Positions 52,201 to 64,000 are shown, counted from the first letter of the stretch. The stretch is 64,000 nt of DNA from Hydractinia symbiolongicarpus (GCF_029227915.1 NC_079878.1:29415501-29479500); one strand, 5' to 3'. A program made the numbers and translations. Notes: a model not told the origin generated them from the sequence alone.

Positions 52201-52308
52201 CATGAGACTTGTAGTTTTCAAAAATGTTTTCATTTTTGATAAGACGCAGAATAAAAGATGTTAATCGCCGGCAAACGAAAACCCGCGATTTCCCGTAAAT
52301 CCCGGGCT
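49265..52308 (+). repeat. 15-monomer block starting A-B-X-Y', 3,044 bp
   Basis: A, B, X (GTATAAATAG), Y' (49,874), then D-like, E-like, CAGGAATG-class (50,483) and F-, G-, C- and H-like monomers, ending D-E. An F-G pair repeats at an offset of 609 bp (50,686-51,120 and 51,295-51,730). Length is 15 x 203 - 1. Confidence 0.77.
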
Positions 52309-53524
52309 TGGCCCGTATAGTCGAATGTATACAAAGAAAGTACCCTGTGAGTAAACTCATTTCCCGAACGATTTATTAAATGATTTTTTCACCACTAAAA
52401 CGCATGAGACTTGTAGTTTTCAAAAATGTTTTCATTTTTGATGAGACGCTGAATGAAAGAAGTTTAATCGCCGGCAAACGAAAACCTGCAATTTCCCGTA
52501 AATCCCGTGCTTGGCCCGTATAGTCGAGTATATACAAAGAAAATACCCAGGAAGTAAACTCATTTCCCGAACGATTTTTTAAATTATTTTTTCACCACTA
52601 AAACGTATGAGACTCGTAGTTTTCAAAAATGTTTTTATTTTTGATGAGACGCTGAATAAAAGAAGTTTAATCACCGGCAAACGAAAACCCGCGATTTCCC
52701 GTAAATCCCGGACTCGACCCGTATAATCAAAAGTATAAAAAGAAAGTACCCTGTGAGTAAACTCATTTCTCGAACGATTTTTTAAATTATTTTTTCACCA
52801 CTAAAACGCATGAGACTTGTAGTTTTCAAAAATGTTTTCATTTTTGATGGGACGCTGAATAAAAGAAGGTTAATCGCCGGCAAACGAAAACCCGCAATTT
52901 CCCATAAATCCCGTGCTTGGCTCGTAAAGTCAAGTATATACAAAGAAAGTACCCTGTGAGTAAACTCCTTTCCAGAACGATTTTTTATATTATCTTTTCA
53001 CCACTAAAACGCACGAGACTTGTAGTTTTCAAAAATGTTTTCATTTTTGATGAGACGCTGAATAAAAGAAGTTTAATCGCCGGCAAACGAAAACCCGCGA
53101 ATTCCCGTAAATCCCAAACTCGGCCCGTATATTCAAAAGTATACAAAGAAAATACCCAGGGAGTAAACTCATTTCCAGAACGATTTTTTAAATTATCTTT
53201 TCACCACTAAAACGCATGAGACTTGTAGTTTTCAAAAATGTTTTCATTTTTGATAAGACGCTGAATAAAAGATGTTTAATCGCCGTCTAACCAAAACCCG
53301 CGATATCACGTAAATACCGGACTCGGCCCGTATAGTCAAAAGTATACAAAGAAAGTACCCAGGGAGTAAACTCATTTCCCGAACGATTTTTTAAATTATT
53401 TTTTCACCTCTAAAACGCATGAGACTTGTAGTTTCAAAAATGTTTTCATTTTTGATAAGACGCAGAATAAAAGATGTTAATCGCCGGCAAACGAAAACCC
53501 GCGATTTCCCGTAAATCCCGGGCT
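52309..53524 (+). repeat. 6-monomer HOR unit A-B-X-Y'-D-E, 1,216 bp
   Basis: Clean six-monomer unit. Y' continues open into D without a stop, giving a chance 97-codon frame. E has lost two bases (one in GTAGTTTCAAAA). The same class order makes up the inverted segment after 61,419. Confidence 0.84.
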
Positions 53525-54132
53525 TGGCCCGTATAGTCGAATGTATACAAAGAAAAGAACCCTGTGAGTAAACTCATTTCCCGAACGATTTATTAAATTA
53601 TTTTTTCACCACTAAAACGCATGAGACTTGTAGTTTTCAAAAATGTTTTCATTTTTAATGAGACGCTGAATGAAAGAAGTTTAATCGCCGGCAAACGAAA
53701 ACCTGCGATTTCCCGTAAATCCCGTGCTTGGCCTGTATAGTCGAGTATATACAAAGAAAATACCCAGGAAGTAAACGCATTTCCCGAACGATTTTTTAAA
53801 TTATTTTTTCACCACTAAAACGTATGAGACTCGTAGTTTTAAAAAATGTTTTATTTTTGATGAGACGCTGAATAAAAGAAGTTTAATCGCCGGCAAACGA
53901 AAACCCGCGATTTCCCATAAATCCCGGACTCGACCCGTATAATCAAAAGTATAAAAAGAAAGTACCCTGTGAGAAAACTCATTTCTCGAACGATTTTTTA
54001 AATTATTTTTTCACCACTAAAACGCATGAGACTTGTAGTTTTCAAAAATGTTTTCATTTTTGATAAGACGCAGAATAAAAGATGTTAATCGCCGGCAAAC
54101 GAAAACCCGCGATTTCCCGTAAATCCCGGGCT
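53525..54132 (+). repeat. 3-monomer unit A-B-(X/E), 608 bp
   Basis: A has one extra base (AAAGAAAAGAACC), B has lost a T (TGTTTTATTTTTG), and the third monomer starts as X (GTATAAAAAG, TGAGAAAAC) and ends as E. A here has TTTTTAATGAGACG, a variant restricted to the right part of the window. Confidence 0.78.
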
Positions 54133-56767
54133 TGGCCCGTATAGTCGAATGTATACAAAGAAAGTACCCTGTGAGTAAACTCATTTCCCGAACGATTTAT
54201 TAAATTATTTTTTCACCACTAAAACGCATGAGACTTGTAGTTTTCAAAAATGTTTTCATTTTTAATGAGACGCTGAATGAAAGAAGCTTAATCGCCGGCA
54301 AACGAAAACCTGCGATTTCCCGTAAATCCCGTGCTTGGCCTGTATAGTCGAGTATATACAAAGAAAATACCCAGGAAGTAAACTCATTTCCCGAACGATT
54401 TTTTAAATTATTTTTTCACCACTAAAACGTATGAGACTCGTAGTTTTCAAAAATGTTTTTATTTTTGATGAGACGCTGAATAAAAGAAGTTTAATCGCAG
54501 GCAAACGAAAATCCGCGATTTCCCATAAATCCCGGACTCGACCCGTATAATCAAAAGTATAAAAAGAAAGTACCCTGTGAGAAAACTCATTTCTCGAACG
54601 ATTTTTTAAATTATTTTTTCACCACTAAAACGCATGAGACTTGTACTTTTCACAAATGTTTTCATTTTTGATAAGACGCAGAATAAGAGATGTTAATCGC
54701 CGGCAAACGAAAACCCGCAATTTCCCGTAAATGCCGTGCTTGGCCCGTATAGTCGAATGTATACAAAGAAAGTACCCTGTGAGTAAACTCATTTCCCGAA
54801 CGATTTTTTAAATTATTTTTTCACCACTAAAACGCATGAGACTTGTAGTTTTCAAAAATGTTTTCATTTTTGATAAGACGCTGAATAAAAGATGTTTAAT
54901 CGCCGTCTAACCAAAACCCGCGATTTCCCGTAAATACAGGACTCGGCCCGTATAGTCAAAAGCATACAAAGAAAGTACCCAGGGAGTAAACTCATTTCCC
55001 GAACGATTTCTTAAATTATTTTTTCACCACTAAAACGCATGAGACTTGTAGTTTTCAAAAATGTTTTCATTTTTGATGAGATGCTGAATAAAAGAAGTTT
55101 AATCGCCGGTAAACGAAAACCCGCGATTTCCCGTAAATCCCGGACTCGGCCCGTATAGTCCAAGGTATACAAAGAAAGTACCCTGCGAGTAAACTCATTT
55201 CCAGAACGATTTTTTAAATTATCTTTTCACCACTAAAACGCACGAGACTTGTAGTTTTCAAAAATGTTTTCATTTTTGATGAGACGCTGAATAAAAGAAG
55301 TGTAATCGCCGGCAAACGAAAACCCGCGAATTCCCGTAAATCCCAAACTCGGCCCGTATAGTCAAAAGTATACAAAGAAAATACCCAGGGAGTAAACTCA
55401 TTTCCAGAACGATTTTTTAAATTATCTTTTCACCACTAAAACGCATGAGACTTGTAGTTTTCAAAAATGTTTTCATTTTTGATAAGACGCTGAATAAAAG
55501 ATGTTTAATCGCCGTCTAACCAAAACCCGCGATTTCCGTAAATACCGGAATCGGCCCGTATAGTCAAAAGTATACAAAGAAAGTACCCAGGGAGTAAACT
55601 CATTTCCCAAACGATTTCTTAAATTATTTTTTCACCACTAAAACGCATGAGACTTGTAGTTTTCAAAAATGTTTTCATTTTTGATAAGACGCCGAATAAA
55701 AGATGTTAATCGCCGGCAAACGAAAACCCGCGATTTCCCGTAAATCCCGTGCTTGGCTCGTAAAGTCAAGTATATACAAAGAAAGTACCCTGTGAGTAAA
55801 CTCCTTTCCAGAACGATTTTTTATATTATCTTTTCACCACTAAAACGCACGAGACTTGTAGTTTTCAAAAATGTTTTCATTTTTGATGAGACGCTGAATA
55901 AAAGAAGTTTAATCGCCGGCAAACGAAAACCCGCGAATTCCCGTAAATACCAAACTCGGCCCGTATAGTCAAAAGTATACAAAGAAAATACCCAGGGAGT
56001 AAACTCATTTCCAGAACGATTTTTTAAATTATCTTTTCACCACTAAAACGCATGAGACTTGTAGTGTTCAAAAATGTTTTCATTTTTGATGAGACGCTGA
56101 ATAAAAGAAGGTTAATCGCCGGCAAACCAAAACCCGCAATTTCCCATAAATCCCGTGTTTGGCTCGTAAAGTCAAGTATATACAAAGAAAGTACCCTGTG
56201 AGTAAACTCCTTTCCAGAACGATTTTTTATATTATCTTTTCACCACTAAAACGCACGAGACTTGTAGTTTTCAAAAATGTTTTCATTTTTGATGAGACGC
56301 TGAATAAAAGAAGTTTAATCGCCGGCAAACGAAAACCCGCGAATTCCCGTAAATCCCAAACTCGGCCCGTATATTCAAAAGTATACAAAGAAAATACCCA
56401 GGGAGTAAACTCATTTCCAGAACGATTTTTTAAATTATCTTTTCACCACTAAAACGCATGAGACTTGTAGTTTTCAAAAATGTTTTCATTTTTGATAAGA
56501 CGCTGAATAAAAGATGTTTAATCGCCGTCTAACCAAAACCCGCGATTTCACGTAAATACCGGACTCGGCCCGTATAGTCAAAAGTATACAAAGAAAGTAC
56601 CCAGGGAGTAAACTCATTTCCCGAACGATTTTTTAAATTATTTTTTCACCTCTAAAACGCATGAGACTTGTAGTTTTCAAAAATGTTTTCATTTTTGATA
56701 AGACGCAGAATAAAAGATATTAATCGCCGGCAAACGAAAACCCGCGATTTCCCGTAAATCCCGGGCT
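54133..56767 (+). repeat. 13-monomer block, 2,635 bp
   Basis: A-B-(X/E) as in the previous unit, then an E/D and a G-C-D-E run with Y' inserted twice (55,753 and 56,159, 406 bp apart). TACTTTTCACAAATG with AATAAGAGATG at 54,647 is shared with 60,527. Four single-base losses are consistent with 13 x 203 - 4. Confidence 0.75.
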
Positions 56768-58999
56768 TGGCCCGTATAGTCGAATGTATACAAAGAAAGT
56801 ACCCTGTGAGTAAACTCATTTCCCGAACGATTTATTAAATTATTTTTTCACCACTAAAACGCATGAGACTTGTAGTTTTCAAAAATGTTTTCATTTTTAA
56901 TGAGACGCTGAATGAAAGAAGTTTAATCGCCGGCAAACGAAAACCTGCGATTTCCCGTAAATCCCATGCTTGGCCTGTATAGTCGAGTATATACAAAGAA
57001 AATACCCAGGAAGTAAACTCATTTCCCGAACGATTTTTTAAATTATTTTTTCACCACTAAAACGTATGAGACTCGTAGTTTTAAAAAATGTTTTTATTTT
57101 TGATGAGACGCTGAATAAAAGAAGTTTAATCGCCGGCAAACGAAAACCCGCGATTTCCCATAAATCCCGGACTCGACCCGTATAATCAAAAGTATAAAAA
57201 GAAAGTACCCTGTGAGAAAACTCATTTCTCGAACGATTTTTTAAATTATTTTTTCACCACTAAAACGCATGAGACTTGTAGTTTTCAAAAATGATTTCAT
57301 TTTTAATGAGACGCTGAATGAAAGAAGTTTAATCGCCGGCAAACGAAAACCTGCGATTTCCCGTAAATCCCGTGCTTGGCCTGTACAGTCGAGTATATAC
57401 AAAGAAAATACCCAGGAAGTAAACTCATTTCCCGAACGATTTTTTAAATTATTTTTTCACCACTAAAACGCATGAGACTTGTAGTTTTCAAAAATGTTTT
57501 CATTTTTGATGAGACGCTGAATAAAAGAAGTTTAATCGCCGGCAAACGAAAACCCGCAATTTCCCATAAATCCCGTGCTTGGCTCGTAAAGTCAAGTATA
57601 TACAAAGAAAGTACCCTGTGAGTAAACTCCTTTCCAGAACGATTTTTTATATTATCTTTTCACCACTAAAACGCACGAGACTTGTAGTTTTCAAAAATGT
57701 TTTCATTTTTGATGAGACGCTGAATAAAAGAAGTTTAATCGCCGGCAAACGAAAACCCGCGAATTCCCGTAAATCCAAAACTCGGCCCGTATAGTCAAAA
57801 GTATACAAAGAAATTACCCAGGGAGTAAACTCATTTCCAGAACGATTTTTTAAATTATCTTTTCACCACTAAAACGCATGAGACTTGTACTGTTCAAAAA
57901 TGTTTTCATTTTTGATAAGACGCTGAATAAAAGATGTTCAATCGCCGGCAAACCAAAACCCGCGATTTCCCATAAATCCCGGACTCGACCCGTATAATCA
58001 AAAGTATAAAAAGAAAGTACCCTGTGAGAAAACTCATTTCTCGAACGATTTTTTAAATTATTTTTTCACCACTAAAACGCATGAGACTTGTAGTTTTCAA
58101 AAATGTTTTCATTTTTGATGAGACGCTGAATAAAAGAAGTTTAATCGCCGGCAAACGAAAACCCGCGAATTCCCGTAAATCCCAAACTCGGCCCGTATAT
58201 TCAAAAGTATACAAAGAAAATACCCAGGGAGTAAACTCATTTCCAGAACGATTTTTTAAATTATCTTTTCACCACGAAAACGCATGAGACTTGTAGTTTT
58301 CAAAAATGTTTTCATTTTTGATGAGACGCTGAATAAAAGAAGGTTAATCGCCGGCAAACCAAAACCCGCAATTTCCCATAAATCCCGTGCTTGGCTCGTA
58401 AAGTCAAGTATATACAAAGAAAGTACCCTGTGAGTAAACTCCTTTCCAGAACGATTTTTTATATTATCTTTTCACCACTAAAACGCACGAGACTTGTAGT
58501 TTTCAAAAATGTTTTCATTTTTGATGAGACGCTGAATAAAAGAAGTTTAATCGCCGGCAAACGAAAACCCGCGAATTCCCGTAAATCCCAAACTCGGCCC
58601 GTATATTCAAAAGTATACAAAGAAAATACCCAGGGAGTAAACTCATTTCCAGAACGATTTTTTAAATTATCTTTTCACCACTAAAACGTATGAGACTCGT
58701 AGTTTTCAAAAATGTTTTTATTTTTGATGAGACGCTGAATAAAAGAAGTTTAATCGCCGGCAAACGAAAACCCGCGATTTCCCATAAATCCCGGACTCGA
58801 CCCGTATAGTCAAAAGTATACAAAGAAAGTACCCAGGGAGTAAACTCATTTCCCGAACGATTTTTTAAATTATTTTTTCACCTCTAAAACGCATGAGACT
58901 TGTAGTTTTCAAAAATGTTTTCATTTTTGATAAGACGCAGAATAAAAGATGTTAATCGCCGGCAAACGAAAACCCGCGATTTCCCGTAAATCCCGGGCT
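56768..58999 (+). repeat. 11-monomer block with repeated Y', 2,232 bp
   Basis: A-B-(X/A)-B/X-Y' and further mosaics, with Y'-type monomers at 57,579 and 58,391 and a Y'-like tail at 58,081. The variant AAATCCAAAACTCGG followed by AAATTACCC (57,774) also occurs at 59,804 and 60,413 and, inverted, just beyond 61,419. Confidence 0.74.
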
Positions 59000-61230
59000 T
59001 GGCCTTTATAGTCGAATGTATACAAAGAAAGTACCCTGTGAGTAAACTCATTTCCCGAACGATTTATTAAATTATTTTTTCACCACTAAAACGCATGAGA
59101 CTTGTAGTTTTCAAAAATGTTTTCATTTTTAATGAGACGCTGAATGAAAGAAGTTCAATCGCCGGCAAACGAAAACCTGCGATTTCCCGTAAATCCCGTG
59201 CTTGGCCTGTATAGTCGAGTATATACAAAGAAAATACCCAGGAAGTAAACTCATTTCCCGAACGATTTTTTAAATTACTTTTTCAACACTAAAACGTATG
59301 AGACTCGTAGTTTTCAAAAATGTTTTTATTTTTGATGAGACGCTGAATAAAAGAAGTTTAATCGCCGGCAAACGAAAACCCGCGATTTCCCATAAATCCC
59401 GGACTCGACCCGTATAATCAAAAGTATAAAAAGAAAGTACCCTGTGAGAAAACTCATTTCTCGAACGATTTTTTAAATTATTTTTTCACCACTAAAACGC
59501 ATGAGACTTGTAGTTTTCAAAAATGTTTTCATTTTTGATGAGACGCTGAATAAAAGAAGTTTAATCGCCGGCAAACGAAAACCCGCAATTTCCCCATAAA
59601 TCCCGTGCTTGGCTCGTAAAGTCAAGTATATACAAAGAAAGTACCCTGTGGGTAAACTCCTTTCCAGAACGATTTTTTATATTATCTTTTCACCACTAAA
59701 ACGCACGAGACTTGTAGTTTTCAAAAATGTTTTCATTTTTGATGAGACGCTGAATAAAAGAAGTTTAATCGCCGGCAAACGAAAACCCGCGAATTCCCGT
59801 AAATCCAAAACTCGGCCCGTATAGTCAAAAGTATACAAAGAAATTACCCAGGGAGTAAACTCATTTCCAGAACGATTTTTTAAATTATCTTTTCACCAGT
59901 AAAACGCATGAGACTTGTACTTTTCAAAAATGTTTTCATTTTTGATAAGACGCTGAATAAAAGATATTTAATCGCCGGCAAACCAAAACCCGCGATTTCC
60001 CATAAATCCCGGACTCGACCCGTATAATCAAAAGTATAAAAAGAAAGTACCCTGTGATAAAACTCATTTCTCGAACGATTTTTTAAATTATTTTTTCACC
60101 ACTAAAACGCATGAGACTTGTAGTTTTCAAAAATGTTTTCATTTTTGATGAGACGCTGAATAAAAGAAGTTTAATCGCCGGCAAACGAAAACCCGCAATT
60201 TCCCATAAATCCCGTGCTTGGCTCGTAAAGTCAAGTATATACAAAGAAAGTACCCTGTGAGTAAACTCCTTTCCAGAACGATTTTTTATATTATCTTTTC
60301 ACCACTAAAACGCACGAGACTTGTAGTTTTCAAAAATGTTTTCATTTTTGATGAGACGCTGAATAAAAGAAGTTTAATCGCCGGCAAACGAAAACCCGCG
60401 AATTCCCGTAAATCCAAAACTCGGCCCGTATAGTCAAAAGTATACAAAGAAATTACCCAGGGAGTAAACTCATTTCCAGAACAATTTTTTAAATTATCTT
60501 TTCACCACTAAAACGCATGAGACTTGTACTTTTCACAAATGTTTTCATTTTTGATAAGACGCAGAATAAGAGATGTTAATCGCCGGCAAACGAAAACCCG
60601 CAATTTCCCGTAAATGCCGTGCTTGGCCCGTATAGTCGAATGTATACAAAGAAAGTACCCTGTGAGTAAACTCATTTCCCGAACGATTTTTTAAATTATT
60701 TTTCACCACTAAAACGCATGAGACTTGTAGTTTTCAAAAATGTTTTCATTTTTGATGAGACGCTGGATGAAAGAAGTTTAATCGCCGGCAAACGAAAACC
60801 CGCGATTTCCCGTAAATCCCGTGCTTGGCCCGTATAGTCGAGTATATACAAAGAAAGTACCCTGTGAGTAAACTCATTTCCAGAACGATTTTTTGAATTA
60901 TCTTTTCACCACTAAAACGCATGAGACCTGTAGTCTTCAAAAACGTTTTCATTTTTGATGAGACGCGGAATAAAAGAAGTTTAATCGCCGGCAAACGAAA
61001 ACCCGTGATTTCCCGTAAATCCCGGACTCGACCCGTATAGTCAAAAGTATACAAAGAAAATACTCAGGGAGTAAACTCATTTCCCGAACGATTTTTTAAA
61101 TTATTTTTTCACCACTAAAATGTATGAGACTTGTAGTTTTTAAAAATGTTTTCATTTTTGATAAGACGCAGAATAAAAGATGTTAATCGCCGGCAAACGA
61201 AAACCCGCGATTTCCCGTAAATCCCGGGCT
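59000..61230 (+). repeat. 11-monomer block next to the inversion, 2,231 bp
   Basis: A-B-X-Y'-(D-like)-X-Y'-... with Y' at 59,609 and 60,218 (609 bp apart). 57,579-58,000 and 59,609-60,030 match at exactly 2,030 bp. GCTGGATGAAAG appears at 60,762 and then at 61,370 near the junction. Small indels are more frequent here (TTTCCCCATAA, AAATTATTTTTCACC). Confidence 0.75.
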
Positions 61231-61418
61231 TGGCACGTATAGTCGAATGTATACAAAGAAAGTACCTTGTGAGTAAACTCATTTCCCGCACGATTTTTTA
61301 AATCATTTTTTCACCACTAAAACGCATGAGACTTGTAGTTTTCAAAAATGTTTTCATTCTTGATGAGACGCTGGATGAAAGAAGTTTAATCGCCGGCAAA
61401 CGAAAACCCGCGATTTCC
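61231..61418 (+). repeat. Truncated last forward monomer (188 bp)
   Basis: A-like monomer cut after CGCGATTTCC, about 15 bp before its expected end. It has the private CATTCTTGATGAG plus GCTGGATG, both of which reappear on the opposite strand in the first inverted monomer. Confidence 0.88.
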
Positions 61419-61583
61419 TGGGTAATTTCTTTGTATACTTTTGACTATACGGGCCGAGTTTTGGATTTACGGGAATTCGCGGGTTTTCGTTTGCCGGCGA
61501 TTAAACTTCTTTCATCCAGCGTCTCATCAAGAATGAAAACATTTTTGAAAACTACAAGTTTCATGCGTTTTAGTGGTGAAAAG
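61307..61583. repeat. Imperfect palindrome spanning the junction
   Basis: Bases 61,307-61,413 pair in register with 61,477-61,583, with one mismatch seen (61,330/61,560) and a 63-base loop. Outside this the arms still pair but with more mismatches, as expected of monomers from different classes. Both arms carry the rare CATTCTTG and GCTGGATG variants. Confidence 0.87.
61417..61419. other. Strand-switch (inversion) junction
   Basis: Left of this point the satellite reads on the plus strand and right of it on the minus strand. The left parent would continue GATTTCCCGTAAA and the right parent (minus strand) would precede with CTCCCTGGGTAA. The observed GATTTCCTGGGTAA leaves two ambiguous bases (CC) as microhomology. 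There is no inserted sequence. Confidence 0.92.
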
Positions 61584-64000
61584 ATAATTTAAAAAATCGT
61601 TCTGGAAATGAGTTTACTCGCAGGGTACTTTCTTTGTATACTTTTGACTATTCGGGCCGAGTCCGGGATTTACGGGAAATCGCGGGTTTTCGTTTGCCGG
61701 CGATTAAACTTCTTTTATTCAGCGTCTCATCAAAAATGAAAACATTTCTGAAAACTACAAGTCTCATACGTTTTAGTGGTGAAAAAATAATTTAAGAAAT
61801 CTTTCGGGAAATGAGTTTACTCCCTGAGTATTTTCTTTGTGTACTTTTGGCTATACGGGCCGAGTCCGGGATTTACGGGAAATCGCTGGTTTTCGTTTCC
61901 CGGCGATTAAACTTCTTTTATTCCGCGTCTTATCAAAAATGAAAACATTTTTGAAAACTACAAGTCTCATGCGTTTTAGTGGTGAAAAGATAATATAAAA
62001 AATCGTTCTGGAAAGGAGTTTACTTACAGGGTATTTTCTTTGTATATATTTGACTTTACGAGCCAAGCACAGGATTTATGGGAAATTGCGGGTTTTCGTT
62101 TGCCGGCGATTAAACTTCTTTTATTCAGCGTCTCATCAAAAATGAAAACATTTTTGAAAACTACAAGTCTCATGCGTTTTAGTGGTGAAAAAATAATTTA
62201 AAAAATCGTTCGAGAAATGAGTTTACTCACAGGGTACTTTCTTTTTATACTTTTGATTATACGGGTCGAGTCCGGGATTTACGGGAAATCGCGGGTTTTC
62301 GTTTGCCGGCGATTAAACTTCTTTTATTCAGCGTCTCATCAAAAATAAAAACATTTTTGAAAACTACGAGTCTCATACGTTTTAGTGGTGAAAAAATAAT
62401 TTAAAAAATCGTTCCGGAAATGAGTTTACTTCCTGGGTATTTTCTTTGTATATACTCGACTATACGGGCCAAGCACGGGATTTACGGGAAATCGCAGGTT
62501 TTCGTTTACCGGCGATTAAACTTCTTTCATTCAGCGTCTCATCAAAAATGAAAACATTTTTGAAAACTACAAGTCTCATGCGTTTTAGTGATGAAATAAT
62601 AATTTAATAAATCGTTCGGGAAATGAGTTTACTCACAGGGTACTTTCTTTGTGTACATTCGACTATACGGGCCAAGCCCGGGATTTACGGCAAATCGCGG
62701 GTTTTCGTTTGCCGGCGATTAACATCGTTTATTCTGGGTCTTATCAAAAATGAAAACATTTTTGAAAACTACAAGTCTCATGCGTTCTAGTGGTGAAAAA
62801 ATAATTTAAAAAATCCTTCGGGAAATGAGTTTACTCCCTGGGTACTTTCTTTGTATACTTTTGACTATACGGGCCGAGTCCGGTATTTACGGGAAATCGC
62901 GGGTTTTGGTTAGACGGCGATTAAACATCTTTTATTCAGCGTCTTATCAAAAATGAAAACATTTTTGAAAACTACAAGTCTCGTGCGTTTTAGTGGTGAA
63001 AAGATAATTTAAAAAATCGTTCTGGAAATGAGTTTACTTCCTGGGTATTTTCTTTGTATACTTTTGACTATACGGGCTGAGTTTGGGATTTACGGGAATT
63101 CGCGGGTTTTCGTTTGCCGGCGATTAAACTTCTTTTATTCAGCGTCTCATCAAAAATGAAAACATTTTTGAAAACTACAAGTCTCGTGCGTTTTAGTGGT
63201 GAAAAGATAATATAAAAAATCGTTCTGGAAAGGAGTTTACTCACAGGGTACTTTCTTTGTATATACTTGACTTTACGACCCAAGCACAGGATTTATGGGA
63301 AATTGCGGGTTTTCGTTTGCCGGCAATTAAACTTCTTTTATTCAGCGTATCATCAAAAATGAAAACATTTTTGAAAACTACAAGTCTCATGCGTTTTAGT
63401 GGTGAAAAAAGAATTTAAAAAATCGTTCGAGAAATGAGTTTACTCACAGGGTACTTTCTTTTTATACTTTTGATTATACGGGTCGAGTCCGGGATTTACG
63501 GGAAATCGCGGGTTTTCGTTTGCCGGCGATTAAACTTCTTTTATTCAGCGTCTCATCAAAAATAAAAACATTTTTGAAAACTACGAGTCTCATACGTTTT
63601 AGTGGTGAAAAAATAATTTAAAAAATCGTTCAGGAAATGAGTTTACTTCCTGGGTATTTTCTTTGTATATACTCGAATATACGGGCCAAGCACGGGATTT
63701 ACGGGAAATCGCAGGTTTTCGTTTGCCGGCGATTAAACTTCTTTCATTCAGCGTCTCATCAAAAATGAAAACATTTTTGAAAACTACAAGTCTCATGCGT
63801 TTTAGTGATGAAATAATAATTTAATAAATCGTTCGGGAAATGAGTTTACTCACAGGGTACTTTCTTTGTGTACATTCGACTATACGGGCCAAGCCCGGGA
63901 TTTACGGCAAATCGCGGGTTTTCGTTTGCCGGCGATTAACATCTTTTATTCTGGGTCTTATCAAAAATGAAAACATTTTTGAAAACTACAAGTCTCATGC
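61419..64000 (-). repeat. Same satellite array, inverted orientation
   Basis: From 61,419 to the window end the 203-bp satellite reads on the minus strand (for example GGGCCGAGTCCGGGATTTAC in place of its complement). About 12.7 monomers are present and the array continues past the window. Read on the minus strand the classes run A-B-X-Y'-D-E, the order also seen at 52,309-53,524. Landmarks at 62,241 and 62,651 recur at 63,458 and 63,868, so a 1,217-bp six-monomer HOR is present in two copies (about 61,900-62,783 and 63,120-64,000). Confidence 0.97.

Larger units (their letters stand above)
1..61418 (+). repeat. Satellite array, ~203-bp monomer, forward orientation
   Basis: About 302 head-to-tail monomers read in one direction. 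The landmark (T/C)GGCCCGTATA recurs at 204, 407, 610, 813, 1016 and so on, each step 203 bp. Shorter or longer steps are explained by visible small indels. No spacer or unrelated insertion interrupts the array. Neighbouring monomers differ at many diagnostic sites, while monomers several units apart can be nearly identical, which is the signature of higher-order repeats. Orientation labels are arbitrary. A centromeric or pericentromeric role is inferred from the type of repeat, not shown by the sequence. Confidence 0.98.

Noticed and set aside
52917-53210. Open frames of 64-102 codons, several with identical or similar predicted peptides (for example 97 codons here, 102 codons at 60,746-61,054).
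   Set aside because: They lie wholly within the satellite, recur in step with it, occur on both strands over the same bases, and break because 203 is not a multiple of 3. No codon-level conservation or gene context supports them.
61417-61419. Inversion as a pure assembly artefact.
   Set aside because: Not excluded, but the breakpoint lies mid-monomer with 2-bp microhomology, and 2.6 kb of orderly inverted HOR follows, which is easier to explain as real. Spanning reads are needed to settle it.
61326-61592. 88-codon frame crossing the inversion junction.
   Set aside because: It joins a forward-strand frame to a reverse-strand frame of the same repeat by chance. Nothing suggests expression.
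1-64000. CRISPR array.
   Set aside because: The repeats are 203 bp and directly adjacent, with no unique spacers and no cas genes.
1-64000. Ribosomal DNA, 5S clusters, tRNA arrays or telomere repeats.
   Set aside because: No rRNA, tRNA cloverleaf or short telomeric motif is visible. The only period is the 203-bp satellite and its multiples.
1-64000. Transposon insertions or LTRs within the array.
   Set aside because: Monomer phase is kept throughout except for small indels and the strand switch. No foreign sequence, target duplication or terminal repeat was seen.

Overview
The window contains no genes. From base 1 to base 64,000 it is one uninterrupted satellite DNA array with a monomer of about 203 bp, roughly 315 copies. 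I found no unique sequence, transposon, RNA gene or real coding region. A hand count of one representative monomer (9325-9527) gives 77 G+C in 203 bases (38%) and 14 CpG where about 7 are expected. Megabase-type tandem arrays with nested higher-order repeats (HORs) point to a eukaryotic genome, most likely centromeric, pericentromeric or other heterochromatic DNA. I do not recognise the family and cannot name the organism.

Layout. Bases 1-61,418 run in one orientation. At 61,418/61,419 the array flips, and 61,419-64,000 is the same satellite on the other strand. I sorted the monomers by diagnostic variants into classes A, B, C, D, E, F, G, H, X, Y/Y' and Z, and the order of these classes is structured. 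From 2,843 to 35,494 every unit starts with A-B and most end with D-E, E being a fixed 202-bp form. The interior is built from modules that each end in a C monomer. This gives units of 5, 8, 9, 10, 13, 19 and 20 monomers, for example A-B-C-D-E, A-B-C-(H-F-G-C)-D-E and A-B-C-(H-F-G-C)x2-D-E. Long near-identical duplications lie at offsets of 1,622, 4,058 and 8,521 bp. From 35,495 to 61,418 the array is more heterogeneous and uses further classes (Y', the 'caggaatg' class), with 4-mer (812 bp), 12/13-mer (2,637 bp) and 6-mer (1,216 bp) repeats. The inverted segment carries the same A-B-X-Y'-D-E 6-mer seen at 52,309-53,524.

Within each monomer there is a GC-rich stretch full of CpG, an A/T-tract stretch, and a 9-bp dyad with a TTTT loop. 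Many C monomers also carry the palindrome CGCGAATTCGCG. Some monomers carry a TTCG/CGGG motif that resembles the CENP-B box but with a spacer one base short. The most notable observations are the modular grammar of the HOR units, the strand-switch junction with private variants shared by both arms, and the conserved dyad. All short open reading frames are by-products of the repeat and are not annotated as genes.
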